From Hemicentrotus pulcherrimus (taxonomy: Eukaryota > Echinodermata > Echinoidea > Camarodonta > Strongylocentrotidae), in contig BEXV01001136.1 in assembly GCA_003118195.1 (NCBI GenBank), positions 4,899-68,898 of the forward strand: a stretch of 64,000 bases of DNA, written 5' to 3'. The position numbers were made by a program, and so were the translations under genes. Below, in pieces: positions 12,552-25,930 of this stretch. Each line of letters opens with the position of its first letter. Positions within the stretch are counted from its first letter, which is position 1. The notes beneath the pieces are model-generated. The model had not been told where the DNA came from. It did no database searches and worked only from the letters and a program-made list of their open reading frames with translations.

Positions 12552-12710
12552 GAAGAAGAAGAAGAAAAAGAAGAAGAAGAAGAAGAAGAAGAAGAAGAAG
12601 AAGAAGAAGAAAAAGAAGAAGAAGAAGAAGAAGAAGAAGAAGAAGAAGAAGAAGAAGAAGAAGAAGAAGGAGGAGGAGGAGGAGGGGAAGGAGGAGGAGG
12701 AGGAGGAGAC
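12552..12710 (+). repeat. (GAA)n then (GGA)n tract
   Basis: About 118 bases of GAA followed by GGA units. It is the complement of the CTT tract 365 bases upstream, so the two can pair as an inverted repeat. Followed by GAT/GGT-rich repeats to about 12,800. Confidence 0.95.
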
Positions 12711-13212
12711 GGATCAGATGATGATGATGATAATGATAATAATGGTCATGATGATGGTGGTGATGGTGATGGTAATGTTAAAGACGATAATAAAGATGAT
12801 GGTGATTGACATCTGCATATTGTTTGCTTAGAGACCGTGGTGCTATTGTGTACGGTATGCATTTCATAAAAAGTGTTTTCCTTGTTATAATCAAAATGAT
12901 TATCATGAAATGTGTTACAGTGTAATTACGAAGGCGAAATTCCCGTATTCAGGACATGCTCCAAAAAGTATCATCACAACAGCTTTTAATCGAAAAGAGA
13001 ATGGCATCAATATTTAAATGTTAAAGCTATCTTTTCCAAGAAACCAAGTGACGAATAATTGAATATGCATGTTATATTGATACCACCTGTTTGGATGATA
13101 GCGAACAAGAACTTGTATTCGTATTTGGTGAAAAGTTGGGCAAATATCAGAAAAAACTTTGAAAGTAGACACAATCTTAAAACTACGCATTTAGTTTGAC
13201 CATACTACAGGA

Positions 13213-13563
13213 TTAAACATGTAGTTGAGTTCAGATGTGAACAAAACAGTGTGGAATCGATCAAAAAAAGTTGATCATAATTATAGCACATAAGTATTGG
13301 TGTGTACTGCAAGGTTCTGGAATCATCAAAATGATAAGAAATTTGACCCAGTCTTGGTATAGTTACAAGGACTGTACACAGAAATATGTACATGGGGCTT
13401 CACAAACATATGGCGTAAAAATATTCAGAATATGAAAGCATTTGAAGAGCCATGAACTTCAAGGAACATTTTTTATCTGATGTTCTACCACAGTTGCATA
13501 ATAACACTGATAACGCTCACAAATTATTTTTAACGTCTTCCCAGAACTCAGTCTTCTCTTTAA
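13213..13563 (+). mobile_element. TTAA-bounded MITE, copy 3
   Basis: Starts TTAAACATGTAGTTGAGTTC and ends CCCAGAACTCAGTCTTCTCT plus TTAA. Shares with copy 1 the internal AAGGTTCTGGAATCATCAAA segment and the GAGCCATG segment. Slightly shorter because of internal deletions. Confidence 0.75.
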
Positions 13564-16342
13564 CAATAAGTATCCTACCCGCCCTACAGTAAATGTTTTT
13601 AGGCTCTCGGCTTGGCACCGTTTTTTTTAAAGACATTGTTTTATATCTGCAATTCAACTGGCTTATTTTACATTCCAAAAGTGTAGAAAAAGTATTCCGT
13701 TTACTCCAGACATTAATGCAAATTGAAGAACACAACTCACCCCACCCCCTCCAAATGGCTTGTCTTGGTTTGTCTTGGCTGTAGCAAATCGCGATTTGCG
13801 ATATTAAATAGTGATGACGAAAAAGAGGCGATAGACGATTACTCAACTTTTTAGTGAAGGCAACCGAGCAGTAAGTCCAAGTCAGAGGTAGACAACTATC
13901 GAAAATCACTTCAAACGAATACACATTTTTAATTTGTCTTTGGAATAGTTTTCTGAAATGTTTGTATATTGCTTTATTTTTACAGGAGGAAGTTCATTTT
14001 TCATGTGACGTGTCATCATGCCTCAAAGCCTGATGATAAAATATTGCAATATAAGTTTCATTTTGACAGCAAGTAAACACCGCCACAGAAAAGCAATTTT
14101 TCGCCGTGAGCACAGATAAAGCCAGGAATTACCAGAGACTGTGCTGAGGAAATATGAAATTGCCATTATGCTAACCTATCCTAATTTATTTTGACGACTT
14201 TATGCCCATTGTTTGAGGATAATGAAAGAAAGATGAAGGGGAGAAAAACTTGTCATGTGAATTGTGAGGAATGAAAAATGTCGAGTTGCCAAGCGTTACG
14301 GTAGCTTCAATGAGCGCATGGAAGCGGAAAGCATAACTTATAAAACGCATGCTTCTGTGAACTGTATTTGTTTATTTTTGACCCCTTCCACAATTGGCAA
14401 CAACGGAGGAACGTTCAAAGTTCACCTGAGTTGAGTAGCTAACTTCAGCCTTGGCTACATGTTACAGCGGTGATGAATGAGCGGCGTTCCACTCGTCTCA
14501 AAGACCTGCATTAATCATCACAAGCTTCCAAAACCTTTTTATAAACATTACTCACTATCAATTCATTTTTCTTTCAAAAAATCAAGTTCTGCTTGAATGT
14601 TACCTTTACAAACAAAAGAAAAGGCGCATCATTTCACTCGACGCAATGAAGAGCAAACCAATATGAATGGTACTTTTCAAAAATGGGATTAACGGTCAAA
14701 ATGTCCTGTTATTTTCATAGTGACAGTAGGGCATGGTAGTGTATTAAGCGTATACATGAATACTTCAATGAGAAAAAATGGGGATAGTCCTCCGACGCAA
14801 ACTGAAATCTATAAAAAAAATCTTTGTGAATTAACAAGCACGATAGAAAGTTTGGTTTTACAATTAGTGTTTACCTAGAAATAGTAATCACGGTGGGATT
14901 GTTTTAAACTATTTTATTTTGTAGAAAAAAAAGTTGTCTCTTAGGGAAAATAAATGGGAGATGGTTTTAGATATATCTCATATATTTGATACTAATACTA
15001 TGTTTGTTTTAAATCTCACTTCATTCGTTTTAATCTTCTAGCTAACGCTGCTGTTTGTAACTGTTTCGGGTATGGTCGATTGGTGGCGCTGTGTTTATCG
15101 CTCTTTCTTCACAGAAATTCATCTCAAAGAAACCAATCAACATCTTGTAGGCTACATGAAAGCGGCCTTGAGTTTAATACTAAAGGGCGCCCATAAAAAC
15201 TACTATGAAACACTAAAAGAGAAAGGAATGTTCCGAAATGTAATAGATACATTAACTTTTCTTTCGTCATCTGAATAACAGAACTGAGGCACACACAAAA
15301 AAAAAGGACTGAGAGCATTTTGAGCAAAAGAAAAGCACGTTCCATTCTTGGAGTAAAGGATTAAATAGAGAAATTCATTGAAATCAATGAAGACATAACA
15401 GTATTAAAGAGGTTGGGGTTTAGAAAATCACATCACATCGTTAGGATGCGGTGATTGTATATCAAATACATGTGGTCTGTTAGAGATTTCCATATCTTAC
15501 CCATTATGTTTAGATTAATTTTTTTTTTTCTTTAAATGTGCTCACTTGGCTCGCTCGCTCGCAAAGAAATTTATAAAATGGAAAGCCTAGTATGTTTTGG
15601 GCATGCGACCCAGAAGTCCTCAACTTTTCTTGTTGATTTTTAGCAATTACGCTGGACATTTCATCATCGTGTTTTAATGACATTTGATATCAATTTTGTT
15701 TGCTTGAGGTATAAATTCAATTTCCAGCTTTTGTTAGAATTCGATACTTTTTAATTTAGATTACTGTCTTTAAAATGGATTGAGGGTGCAGCTCTGTTGT
15801 TCCATTAAATTCCATAACTCATAACTCCCTACCAGCAAGTCAATGCAACATCCAGTGACTGGTTAGTGCTTCAACCTGTCCATCAAAATTCAAGCTGATG
15901 AGCTTTTTTGTATTTGAGCGCGGTGTGGACAATGGTTTTTACAATTACTGCGCAATGGAGTGAGAATCGGCTTCCCTCCCACAATGTGGGCAAGGTAATG
16001 CGAAACCACATCATTTGTTCAAACAAGAGATGTTAAGCCAAGGCTTTGACTTTGTGAATAGAACTAGAGCACCCATGGATAGGTTTCTGTACAGGGCGAT
16101 GATACAGGCAACCGGGCACAGTATTGTATGGTTAAACAGTGGAAGAAAGGAAAGGATATAATTGTAATGAAGAGTAAATAGACGATGAGACTTCCTATCC
16201 GTGTTTGGTACCATAAACAAAAGGATCATCCTTTCGCGTCAAAACATGATATTTTATGTCAATCATTTTTTTTTCCGCGGAGGGCCGTGGGATCTAAGCC
16301 GAATTAAAATGGTACAAATTTGTCCAAATAACGTGTTGATTG
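13564..16342. other. Intergenic DNA, no gene seen
   Basis: The longest frame (minus strand, 13.5-13.9 kb) overlaps the MITE end and shows no domain. Confidence 0.6.
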
Positions 16343-16732
16343 TTAAAGATAAACTTGAGTTCTGGTAAAAAAAGAAAATGAATTCTCACAGAATCTAACG
16401 AAACTTACACTGAATGTTCAAGATTACAAATAAATGTCATGTGCCGAACAATTTTGGAAGAAAATGTATACTGGCTGAGTAATGAGCAAAGAAAGATAAG
16501 GAAATCAGGGTAGTACCAACCCCGACACCATATGTGTTGTCCCATATACATCTTTCTGTGTAAGTTATTATTACTTTACCAAGACTCTGCCAAATTTATG
16601 ATGATTTTGATGACTCCAGAACCTTGCATTACACACCATTACTTACATGCTATATGATCAACTTTTCTGATCCATTCCACACATTTTCTTTCACAATGCA
16701 ATCGCATTACCAGAACTCAAGTTTATCTTTAA
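16343..16732 (-). mobile_element. TTAA-bounded MITE, copy 4
   Basis: Both ends intact: TTAAAGATAAACTTGAGTTC at the left and GAACTCAAGTTTATCTTTAA at the right, perfect inverted repeats with TTAA at both outer edges. Interior is the reverse complement of copies 1 and 3, with divergence in the half near 16.4 kb. Confidence 0.8.
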
Positions 16733-16844
16733 GTAATAGTTGAATGTTACCCTGAACTCTTATCATCGTTTTTTGACTGAAACCAATGAAACATTATACA
16801 AGAAACAAAATATTTGGAGATTTTTCGGTTGTCGCACTGTATGT

Positions 16845-16940
16845 CGGTCTGTATGACCTTGTGACCTGGTGACATTATGTGACCGTGTATGTGACACTGT
16901 AAGCTTGTGACATTTGGTAACATTATGTGACCGTCTGTCG
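16845..16940 (+). repeat. Degenerate GTGAC-rich direct repeat
   Basis: ACATTATGTGACCGT occurs at about 16,872 and again about 48 bases on, with further GTGAC words around it. Confidence 0.5.
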
Positions 16941-18379
16941 ACGCGGCATTGTCTTCACGAAATATATAATCCTTACAATTTGAGCGTTGCAGAGTGCAAA
17001 TCCACCATTCCAGGAGTCAAATTAGTGATCATTTAGTTTTTAAAAGTTTAATCCACTCCATAACTAAAACTACTCCATGACATTGAAAGACACTCCATTT
17101 GTTTAATCCACGCCTATGCAGTGGTTCGAATCCCTCTCTTAGGAGGGCGTTCCACCATTTTGAACGAGGATTTCCATGCCTAAACGACATTATACCCCTG
17201 AAATAGAGGTTTACACTTTTTGACATTTAGAGAGTAACACTCTGGGAAATAGCAAAATTTAGATAGGCCTAAAAAAAATGATCAGGATGCATATTCCAAA
17301 AACATAGTAAAATTCCAGCAATAAAAAAAACATATGTGATACCTATTTTACACATTTATAATTTTAACATCATATTTTAAGTTATAAGTCATAGATATAA
17401 AAACAGATGGAACAAATGATAATTGAGTTTAAGTGATCAAAGTGATTTCATCAAAGTAGGGACTTTTAATTTCGAATCCCTTATAATGTAACTAGATAAA
17501 GAGTAACATAAGAACAACTGAAAACAATCTATTTGATTAGTTGACTTTATTGATTTATTTTCCTTCATGTCAATGTCTTCCGTCATAAATTTAAACGTCT
17601 ACTAGCATGACTAGAAATGAATCATTGTCCTTTGGTGGTATATATTTCAAAAACTTAGGATAAAAAGTAATGAACCCTCCATACCTCTTTTGAAGTATTG
17701 CATTACCCTTGGAAAGCCTCCTCAATTCATCTTGATCAACACACCTGTGTATTTGAATTTTAATCTCCAAACCGTGAAAAAACAATGCAAATATTGGAAT
17801 GATTTTGACACGGATGATCGCCGCCATTTTGCTTGTCTTATCACCGAACAATGGACGTGCCTAAACAGAATGGCGTAACGAATGAAACGACAAGCTTTTC
17901 TTGACGAATGGTAATTTCTCGCTTCCTTGCTTCTGCATACACCAAATCCAGCACCAAAACAAAGACTCAATCACGGAGCAAATAACAGTCGAGCTTTTTT
18001 CTGTTTTTTGTTTTTGTTATATCAAAGATTAATCACCAGAAAGGTGTTTTGATAAACATCTCGCGGAAACAATCATTGGAAAAGGGCAAAATATTAAGAG
18101 CATTTTCGGGGTGTTTTGGGTGATTGTGCTGGCTTAGGCACGCGGAACTACGCGAATTTTGGACCGTACGAACCATAGGGAATGGTTGAGAGTGCATGAG
18201 TTCCATGAGACGCTCCACAAAAAGCCTGCCCAAAATCTAACGTGTTTCATTACCCGTTTATTGAAATATCGTGTGTTTTTTCTTTTTTCAATTAAACTCA
18301 AACCTTGACTTTACAATTGTAACAGTTGTAAATGGTGGGCTCTCTACCAGATATACCTCGAGGGCGTTTTCTGGCGTGC

Positions 18380-18600
18380 AAAATTACACTTTACAGGCCG
18401 CGCGAGTCTGCGCTACTCGTCCTATTCAATGGCGAGGTTCTGGTCGGCTGCACACGGCATCCTGAACCGCCTGCAGCCCGTTGGCCTCTTGACAGTGGGG
18501 ATAAGTTGGCGCATTTTCCGAGGGTCTCAAAGCTGTTCCGAACGCCTGCCAACACTGACATTTCGCCCGTGGGGAAATGCAACTCTTTACATTTTTAACA
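18380..18600. other. GC-rich unique island
   Basis: Short frames open on both strands only because of high GC. No domain is recognisable. Candidate conserved non-coding element. Confidence 0.2.
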
Positions 18601-20039
18601 AGAGACTTGGAAAGAGCGAAAGATCGTGCAGAAACCACCATTGATATACATTGGGTCAAAGTACTAACAATCGTTTTTGCTACTAATACAATTCTTCAAA
18701 TATTGTGATATCTGATACTCATCAAAGAGAGTCTTTTGGGGGGGTGGTTAGTCGAGAGAGAAAGAGAATAACTCGCAGTAATTGTGGTTACCCGCCCTAG
18801 AAATCTTGAATTGAAAGAACAAAAATCCTCATCAATTAAAAAAGGGTGCAGTCTGATCAAAAGTCTGGTCCCTTGGTCGGTTTGCGTCGACGGGAAGGGT
18901 GGTGAAGAGTCCAATTCAATTGATAGTATAATTATAGGTTCTATTTATAGGATAGGTGTAATCTGTAACGAATCAGTGTTTACAAATATATAATGCATAA
19001 TATGCAATGGTCTAAAGAAAGAAAACAATAATTATTTACGTTCTAATGTGTAATAAGTACTCACTACTCACACATAATCCAGTGTTTGTACGCCGAGTAA
19101 GAAACAGAGAAAGAAGGGTTAATATTTGGAGAGAGAGTAAGGAATAAAGAAGAAAAAAGGAAAATCAGAAAAAGGAAGAGAAGAACAATATAAAAAGGGG
19201 TAATATGAAGAAGGCCAAAGAAGACAAATGGAAACTAAACGAAATAAAACGATAAAGAACAAAACGTATACATCTGAACGAAGAAGTGAATTTAAACAAT
19301 GAAAGAGAAGTATCAGAATATATGTCGAATATTTACTATTTATTATGCATCATTTATTATGCAACTAATAATAACCAAATTGAGGGACTACTGGTATATA
19401 TAAAAGGCATGTATTCTTTTTCGGGTCTTAAAAAAGACAAAGAAATGATATTTACCTGAATATTATGAGTGTGGTTATTGTTACCACAGCAGTTAGTTTT
19501 TACGATGTATGATGGAGAGAATCCGATAATGGTGGCTATGAAGTTTATCAGAGTTTGAGAAACGCTTTATAGCTTTAAATAATGATGCTTTTTTATGTCT
19601 ACGTTGTGGTATGCTCAACATCTGACAATATTGAGAGGACATCATTATAACATGGTTTCATGTTGTGGTTCTGCTATATAGTACTTTTATGATTTATTAA
19701 AATCACATTCTCTTCACTGGCACATAATTTCAACAAAGAGGATTTGATATTGATTAATTTGTATATTCTATTAATTGCATTGTAGTTTTGTGATATTTGC
19801 CAACGCATTTGCTTAAATATTAATCCTTGATACTCACAATTATAAATATGACTATGCATATTCCTATCGGGAGCATTTGCTGCCAGAAAATACCCATTTC
19901 AAATGATTTTTGAAACATATGCGCAAGACAAAAGTTTGCAAAATCGAGATACAATTTTCCAACAACGACACAAAAATAGCAAAATAAAATAAGAAATCTT
20001 TGAGACTGAGGAAGAAAAAAAATGCATGATGAGGAGAGG

Positions 20040-20290
20040 TTCCGGCCGATGAGAGGGTTTCGCTGTCGCTCGCCGAATCCATCGGAGCCGCTGAGTCTAA
20101 GCCTTTTCTACGCTTATCAATAGATGCATGGGGATCTCTTGCCCAAGAACGTTTAAACCCCCAGCGCTTGTTTCCCTCTCTTTTTTATTCAGGTGCTCAC
20201 ATCACGGCTGCACCCGACGAGCGAAATCTTCGTGAAATCCCGCCAAAAATATTCTCTACTTATGCGTCTTCGTCGAACAGATAAAAGGCA
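20040..20290. other. GC-richer unique block
   Basis: Includes an acceptor-like TTTTTTATTCAG on the + strand near 20.19 kb, but no convincing exon follows. Confidence 0.15.
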
Positions 20291-21458
20291 TGGATTAAAG
20301 TATTTGATGGCTTACAAAGAAGACGGCGAAAACTGACTTAGATCCGGTTGAGCAGAAAATAGAGATCTTTGGCGTACAATGGTGGAATTAGAAGAAAGCG
20401 GGGGAAAACGAGAACAGTGAACGAAGGGAATCTTACCAGGCTTTTCTATCGAATCATCGTCTCTGCTATTCTCCGTTTCAATGTTAACCTATTTTCAATA
20501 ATTATTCCCACTTAACGTAACTACACATCCACCGAAATTGAATTCAATTCCCAAGAAAGTTGTATTGCTGGTTGTTGGATGGCCAGCTAGCTCTTAATGC
20601 AGTACGTTTAATGCAGCAGGCGGGTTGGATGGAAGATTGCCATCGCTCAAGACCTGGTCAGTGACATTGGACTTCCGTTTTGACCAAATCATATAAACAG
20701 GGGTTTTTATCTAAAGTATTGGAGCTATTAGAATATAAAGATTAATCAGGAGAGCTCTTATTTGTTCAAGATTTTTTTCTACTTCTACTTATGTTGCACC
20801 ATGTCAAAGAAACCCACAAAGTTTTAGAATGTACGTAGCAGTAACGTACGCTGGTTTTACCATCCATTTCAATTCATTTATTTTAAATTTCATCAGCTTG
20901 ATATGAAATAATGTTTTCAAAGAGGGAGTCGTCTTTAAACCTCCAAGTCAATTTTTATCTGTATGGATATACCATAAAACCATGAATTGAATAATATAGC
21001 CTTCTCGATTGTATCCTCACTTGTATGTCCACTTGTCTAAATCCATAACTTTCTTTTATATCTTGATCAAATGCTATTCCATATCGTTTTCAAAGAATCC
21101 AATACGTAGGAGAATAAAATCCCTATCGGATGAATGCAAACAGCAAAGAATTTTTTCGACAAGTAATAGTCTAAGAGCAAAATGTATAAAACCCTGTCCA
21201 AAAAAGAGTAAATTTCCAGATACAAGTTTATATCGTTCCCTCCATTAATAAGTTACCATTGGATACATGACAACTCTGCTGTAATCAGGTTATTTCCGTC
21301 ATGTAATTGCATTATAAGGAGAAAAGGAGAAATATATATTAGATTATCAAAAGTATCACTGATAATTTGTTTGGTAACATGGTAAGATGGTTATTAAGGA
21401 TTTCAAAAGTTCTGTAATATACACTTTATGAACTATTCTCGACATATACTTTGTCGTC

Positions 21459-21462
<4 letters not shown>

Positions 21463-21508
<46 letters not shown>
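21463..21508 (+). repeat. (CT)n microsatellite
   Basis: Pure CT tract of about 45 bases. Confidence 0.95.
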
Positions 21509-21874
21509 TAATTGTGTATTTGATGAACGACTGTACATATTTGATACATACACATGACGAGAATATATACACGTGAACATACCGCATCAGGTGATAGTTA
21601 TTTTGACTTGTAGTGTAACACTAATATTCTCTCACATAATAAGAGATATCCCTTCTTTTCCTGCATGAATATATATCGGAAGTCGTATTCGCGGAGAAAC
21701 TCAAAGTGAATCTTGTAACAATAAATGGCTGACGAGGTCAAAAGGAAAGAATAATAAGACTTGGACCAATCAATTATTCAACAAGTCACGTTAGGAAACA
21801 CGTCTGGTGCTCCAGGAGAGATCTTGACGTATGAAACTTTAGTACCGTACACAAACTAGGGCTTCTAGGGATAA

Positions 21875-22040
21875 CCCCCCCCCCCCCCCCCCNNNNNNNN
21901 NNNNNNNNNNNNNNNNNNNNNNNNNNNNNNNNNNNNNNNNNNNNNNNNNNNNNNNNNNNNNNNNNNNNNNNNNNNNNNNNNNNNNNNNNNNNNNNNNNNN
22001 NNNNNNNNNNNNNNNNNNNNNNNNNNNNNNNNNNNNNNNN
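21875..22040. other. C homopolymer followed by assembly gap
   Basis: Eighteen C, then N from 21,893 to 22,040. Other single Ns sit in or near low-complexity runs at 32,469, 40,308, 46,975, 51,856 and 63,310. Confidence 0.95.
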
Positions 22041-25000
22041 AGGTAATTGTGAAGTCATTTAAAAATTCGGTAAGGTCTGCTGAAAGCATAGATGTATTTA
22101 AAGCTTACTCCCAAAATGTACATTTATCGTCAATATATACCTGCTATCTACAGGCGATTCGATTCTCTCTTTAACAAAATAAGTATTGAAAAAAAAATGC
22201 TTTGGTAACTTTTCCTCTTACCATATTTAGAAATGGCGAATTGAGAAAATGAATAGGAATGTATAAGTAAACCTGTCTATTTTGAAATATATATTTATTA
22301 TCATTTCGAAAACAAATTGTTGTTCATAAAACACAGCCCCAATTGAAACGGTGAAAATGGTTAAGTATAAGAGGGGGTAAATATAAAAAATGAAAAGAAA
22401 TAATCAAACCTATTCTATCTTTTATACGAGAAATATGGCAGACAGTATTGAATTATGAAAGATAGGAAAACATACAAGACTTTAAAAAGAAAAAAAAGAC
22501 AAGAAAATAAACAATTATTTTGTCTTTATATGTTCATATAAATTTTGAAATATCCCAGGCACCTGATTATTTGAAAAGGTCAGTTGTTTTTCCTTTCTTC
22601 TTGAACGAGAGTGACTATAATTAGGGTCAACTTTGACCATGGAGCTTGGATGACCTGATTGCTTTATGCCAAATGTCTATGCCCATTCAACTATAGATAT
22701 GTCAAGGCCAAAACAATGTAATGTAAAAAATACACCCCACACACACACCCTCATACACATCCACAAACGACCCCCACATAAATATGACATGTAGGTCTAT
22801 ATAGTTGTGTTATTATTTTAACTACAAAATGCATGAAGTGAAATAAGTTTTACAACTGCTTATCATTACCATTGAAGTTGGTGGGAAAAGAATTCGAAAA
22901 CTCATGCGTGTTAAATAAAGTCACTTCATAATTTCCTTATTATATGAGGTTTTTGTGTAAATTACACGGATGGTCGAAATTGATGTTAAAAATGACCGTT
23001 GCAATTTCTGTAATGTGCATATTTTATCTCACTTTTCGTGTCTTTTGAAAATAGTTTTACTATGTTTCCAAAGGTATTTATGTGAACACTTTGCACTTCT
23101 CTCCTCATATTACAAATGGAAAAGGGTATTTTTAAAAAAAAAATCTTTTTTAATCTTTTTTTTTTTTGTGTGTGTGAGTGGGATATATTTTGAGGGTATC
23201 AATAACCATTTTTAGGCGGTGCCTTAACCCTGAGTTCTGATGATGGTGGAAAAGAATATTCACCAATTCATACCAAACACTCACTTCATGTGTGTACTGC
23301 ACATAAAGGAAAACAAACCTACTAAAAACTTAAATTCTAAGGAAAGTATGTGGCTGAATTATGAGCACAAATACATACTAATCGAGTTTTGCATACAACA
23401 ATTATACGTACTCGTAGTTTCTGTAAATATCATTTCCAGCAAAATTTCGGGAATATACTGCCATTTTTTCTAAACCGGGCATTTTTTTCTTCTCCAAAAA
23501 TTTATTCGAAACAAATCTCACTCATAAAAATAATAGTACATGATAATATTAATAGTAATAATAACATAAACCGAGCATTCTATTTTCTTTACTTGGGAAA
23601 TAAAAAATTAATTTGAACCACATTTTTTTAGCTAAAACACAACCTGTACAGTGCAATCCCCAGAAGTCAAGAATAGCCTTGAATATTATTTCATAAAGAT
23701 GACTCTTATGACATGCCTATAATGGCAGTGTGACATAACCAATGATGTAGAGTGCTGCTCATGCGATTGAAAGGTTGAAAGGTTGATTAAAAATTACATA
23801 GGAATTGGTGAATAATTGAGGTTTTGGAATCATCAAAAAGATAACAAGCTGACTCAGTCTAAACCGACAGTTACAAGCACTGAACAAAAACTGGGTAAAT
23901 GGGACTTCACAAAAATGTAACATTTCATTATTCCTAACTCTTGAGCTATTTCTCGCCATGAAGGCGTTCATTTGTAGTACATTCCTTATTTAGAAGCCTT
24001 TTTATAGGATGTGATTCCATATAGAATGAGTGAAAAAGCTCACAATCATTTTTCACCTCTCCTAGAAATCAAAATTATATTTTAAGTTCACTGAATAAAG
24101 ATATACATTCGTTTGATTTAACTGATCCAGATGATCCCATAAATGATATCAGACGCGGATGACTGGGAAGATGATCGTTTAAAAGGTCATTTAAGCCGTC
24201 AGATCACTAATAGCGGGTTGGTACATTTAAATTTATTCTCATCAATCTTAATCATAATGCTTCTTGATTCATAAGCCCAGTTGAATAGGTTTTTTTCCCC
24301 TCAAATATCTCCTTTTTCTTTTTGTTTACCTCAATCGAGTTCATATCATTTTGAACATCAATGGATTGCGATATAGAAATGTGGCAATATGGAAGTGACG
24401 ATTTCTTCCATACATGTTGTTGGTGGAAATATGCATAGATTATTTCATCGCAGGCATTCAATTACCTTAGATCAGGTGGGTGAAGTCTGTATACTATACT
24501 ACACTTTATCAATGATATCACATATAAAGATATTAAAGTGACTCGGTAACATTGCCTCAGATTCTGAAACAAAATCCTGGATTAAGCTCATGCTGCAATC
24601 ATAGTTATAAACGTCAAGGACAGTTAGGAATCCCATGACTTCTACCAGCCGATCACCTGTCTGATTATCAAGATATTTTTGATTGGAAATTGAAATTTCA
24701 TTTTTAGTTCTCCTGACGGTTTTTATAACACTACAGTCTATGAGTAAAACCGGTCACTCAAATATTTTTACATTTTTGAGGCACTTCATGGTCATTTTGA
24801 AGCGCATTTTTTTTTAGGGCTTCGATATTACACCATATCACAGGCACTGATAACACGTAGGCCATGCAACTCGGATTTGACATTGTTAAACGATTCCTTT
24901 AAGGCAGAGAGACATACTGTGATTTTTTGTTTAATTACTTGAGAAAGTGAAATGTGCCCAATACTAGAAATGGAATGCCAATTGAAGCAATCCTTCATCA

Positions 25001-25314
25001 AAGTGTGCAGAAACAAACAACTGATCCAGACAATCCTCATACTGAGAAGAAGCAAAAAAATCGATGATACGTGGCATTATTTTGCATATAATTATGCTTA
25101 CGTGGGATTATCAGATCATCTCATTGCCAAAGCCACAAAATTATGAAGAAAATGAAGAACAAAATTCAATATTATAGTCAGAGTTTTTATAACCACAGAT
25201 AGGAAACTACTTTTCGCTGATTTGTTTAGACTCAACGTTTTTACCAAAGTTTTGATAATGGTGTGCAAGGAATGTGAAAGCTATGAATAAACCATGATAT
25301 CAACTTTTCACGTA
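22041..25314. other. AT-rich intergenic DNA, no gene seen
   Basis: Only MITE copy 5 stands out. Confidence 0.6.
23741..24085 (+). mobile_element. TTAA-bounded MITE, copy 5 (diverged)
   Basis: Recognisable by TCATGCGATTG near 23.76 kb, GTTTTGGAATCATCAAA near 23.82 kb, and the terminal block with TTTTCACCTC ending in TTAA at 24,082-24,085. The left inverted repeat is eroded. The oldest full-length copy by appearance. Confidence 0.6.
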
Positions 25315-25420
25315 TGAACGGGGTCCACGGAAGCCGTCGCCGTCGGTCTAGTTCAAGGGGATAGCGGGGATCTGAGGCCGGTCATTACCAGGTTCTCTCG
25401 CCCGAGGTGGGTATTATTAA
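25315..25420. other. GC-rich unique island
   Basis: About 100 bases with CCGTCGCCGTCGG, between AT-rich DNA and the GA tract. No gene seen. Confidence 0.15.
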
Positions 25421-25540
25421 GTGTTTCCTCTTTCACACGGGCCAACTCAATCAAGCATTATTAACCCGATCATTCAAAGGCACGTGGCACTCTCAATCCA
25501 GGGTGACTGGAAAGGGATACCTTTAGAAGGAGGAACAAGG

Positions 25541-25930
25541 CACGAGCAGGAGCAGAGAGTGAGGGAGATGGAGAGAGAGAGCGAGAAAGAGAAAGAGTGG
25601 GATGGAGAGAGAGAGAGGGGAAGGGAAAGGGAAGGGGATGAAGTCATTGGAAAGGGTAGATGTAATAAAAAGAGAAGGAAATGTGAAAAGATGGAGAGAG
25701 GTATATGTTGAAGAGAGAGATGGGAAGATTTGGAATACAATATTGAGAGAGAGAGAGAGAGAGAGAGAGAAAGAACGAGAGAGAGAGAGGGTGCGATGAA
25801 AGGAAAGGGAAAGAAAGATTCGGGGGAGCGAAACACAAGAAGAGAGAAAGAGATAAATGTTGCGACATATAGATAGGGAAGAGAAACAGGGCAGAAGGAG
25901 ATATAAAGAGAAAGAGACAGAAAGTCAGAA
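25541..25930 (+). repeat. (GA)n and purine-rich tract
   Basis: Nearly 400 bases of purine-rich strand with several GA arrays (for example 25,745-25,771). Able to form triplex DNA in principle. Confidence 0.85.

Larger units (their letters stand above)
16941..21462. other. Intergenic DNA, no gene seen
   Basis: Includes a palindromic TTCGAA box in GGTTCGAATCC near 17,122 (possible SINE relic), the GC islands at 18.4 and 20.1 kb, and a purine-rich strand at about 19.09-19.32 kb. Confidence 0.55.

Noticed and set aside
11884..12831. Several long frames of poly-Leu, poly-Phe, poly-Ser, poly-Glu, poly-Lys and poly-Arg
   Set aside because: Translations of the CTT, GAA and CT microsatellites on both strands.
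17101..17160. GGTTCGAATCC as a tRNA gene
   Set aside because: The box is palindromic and lacks a matching A box or a foldable cloverleaf; at best a SINE relic.
21786..22089. Frames across the N gap
   Set aside because: They consist of unknown residues.
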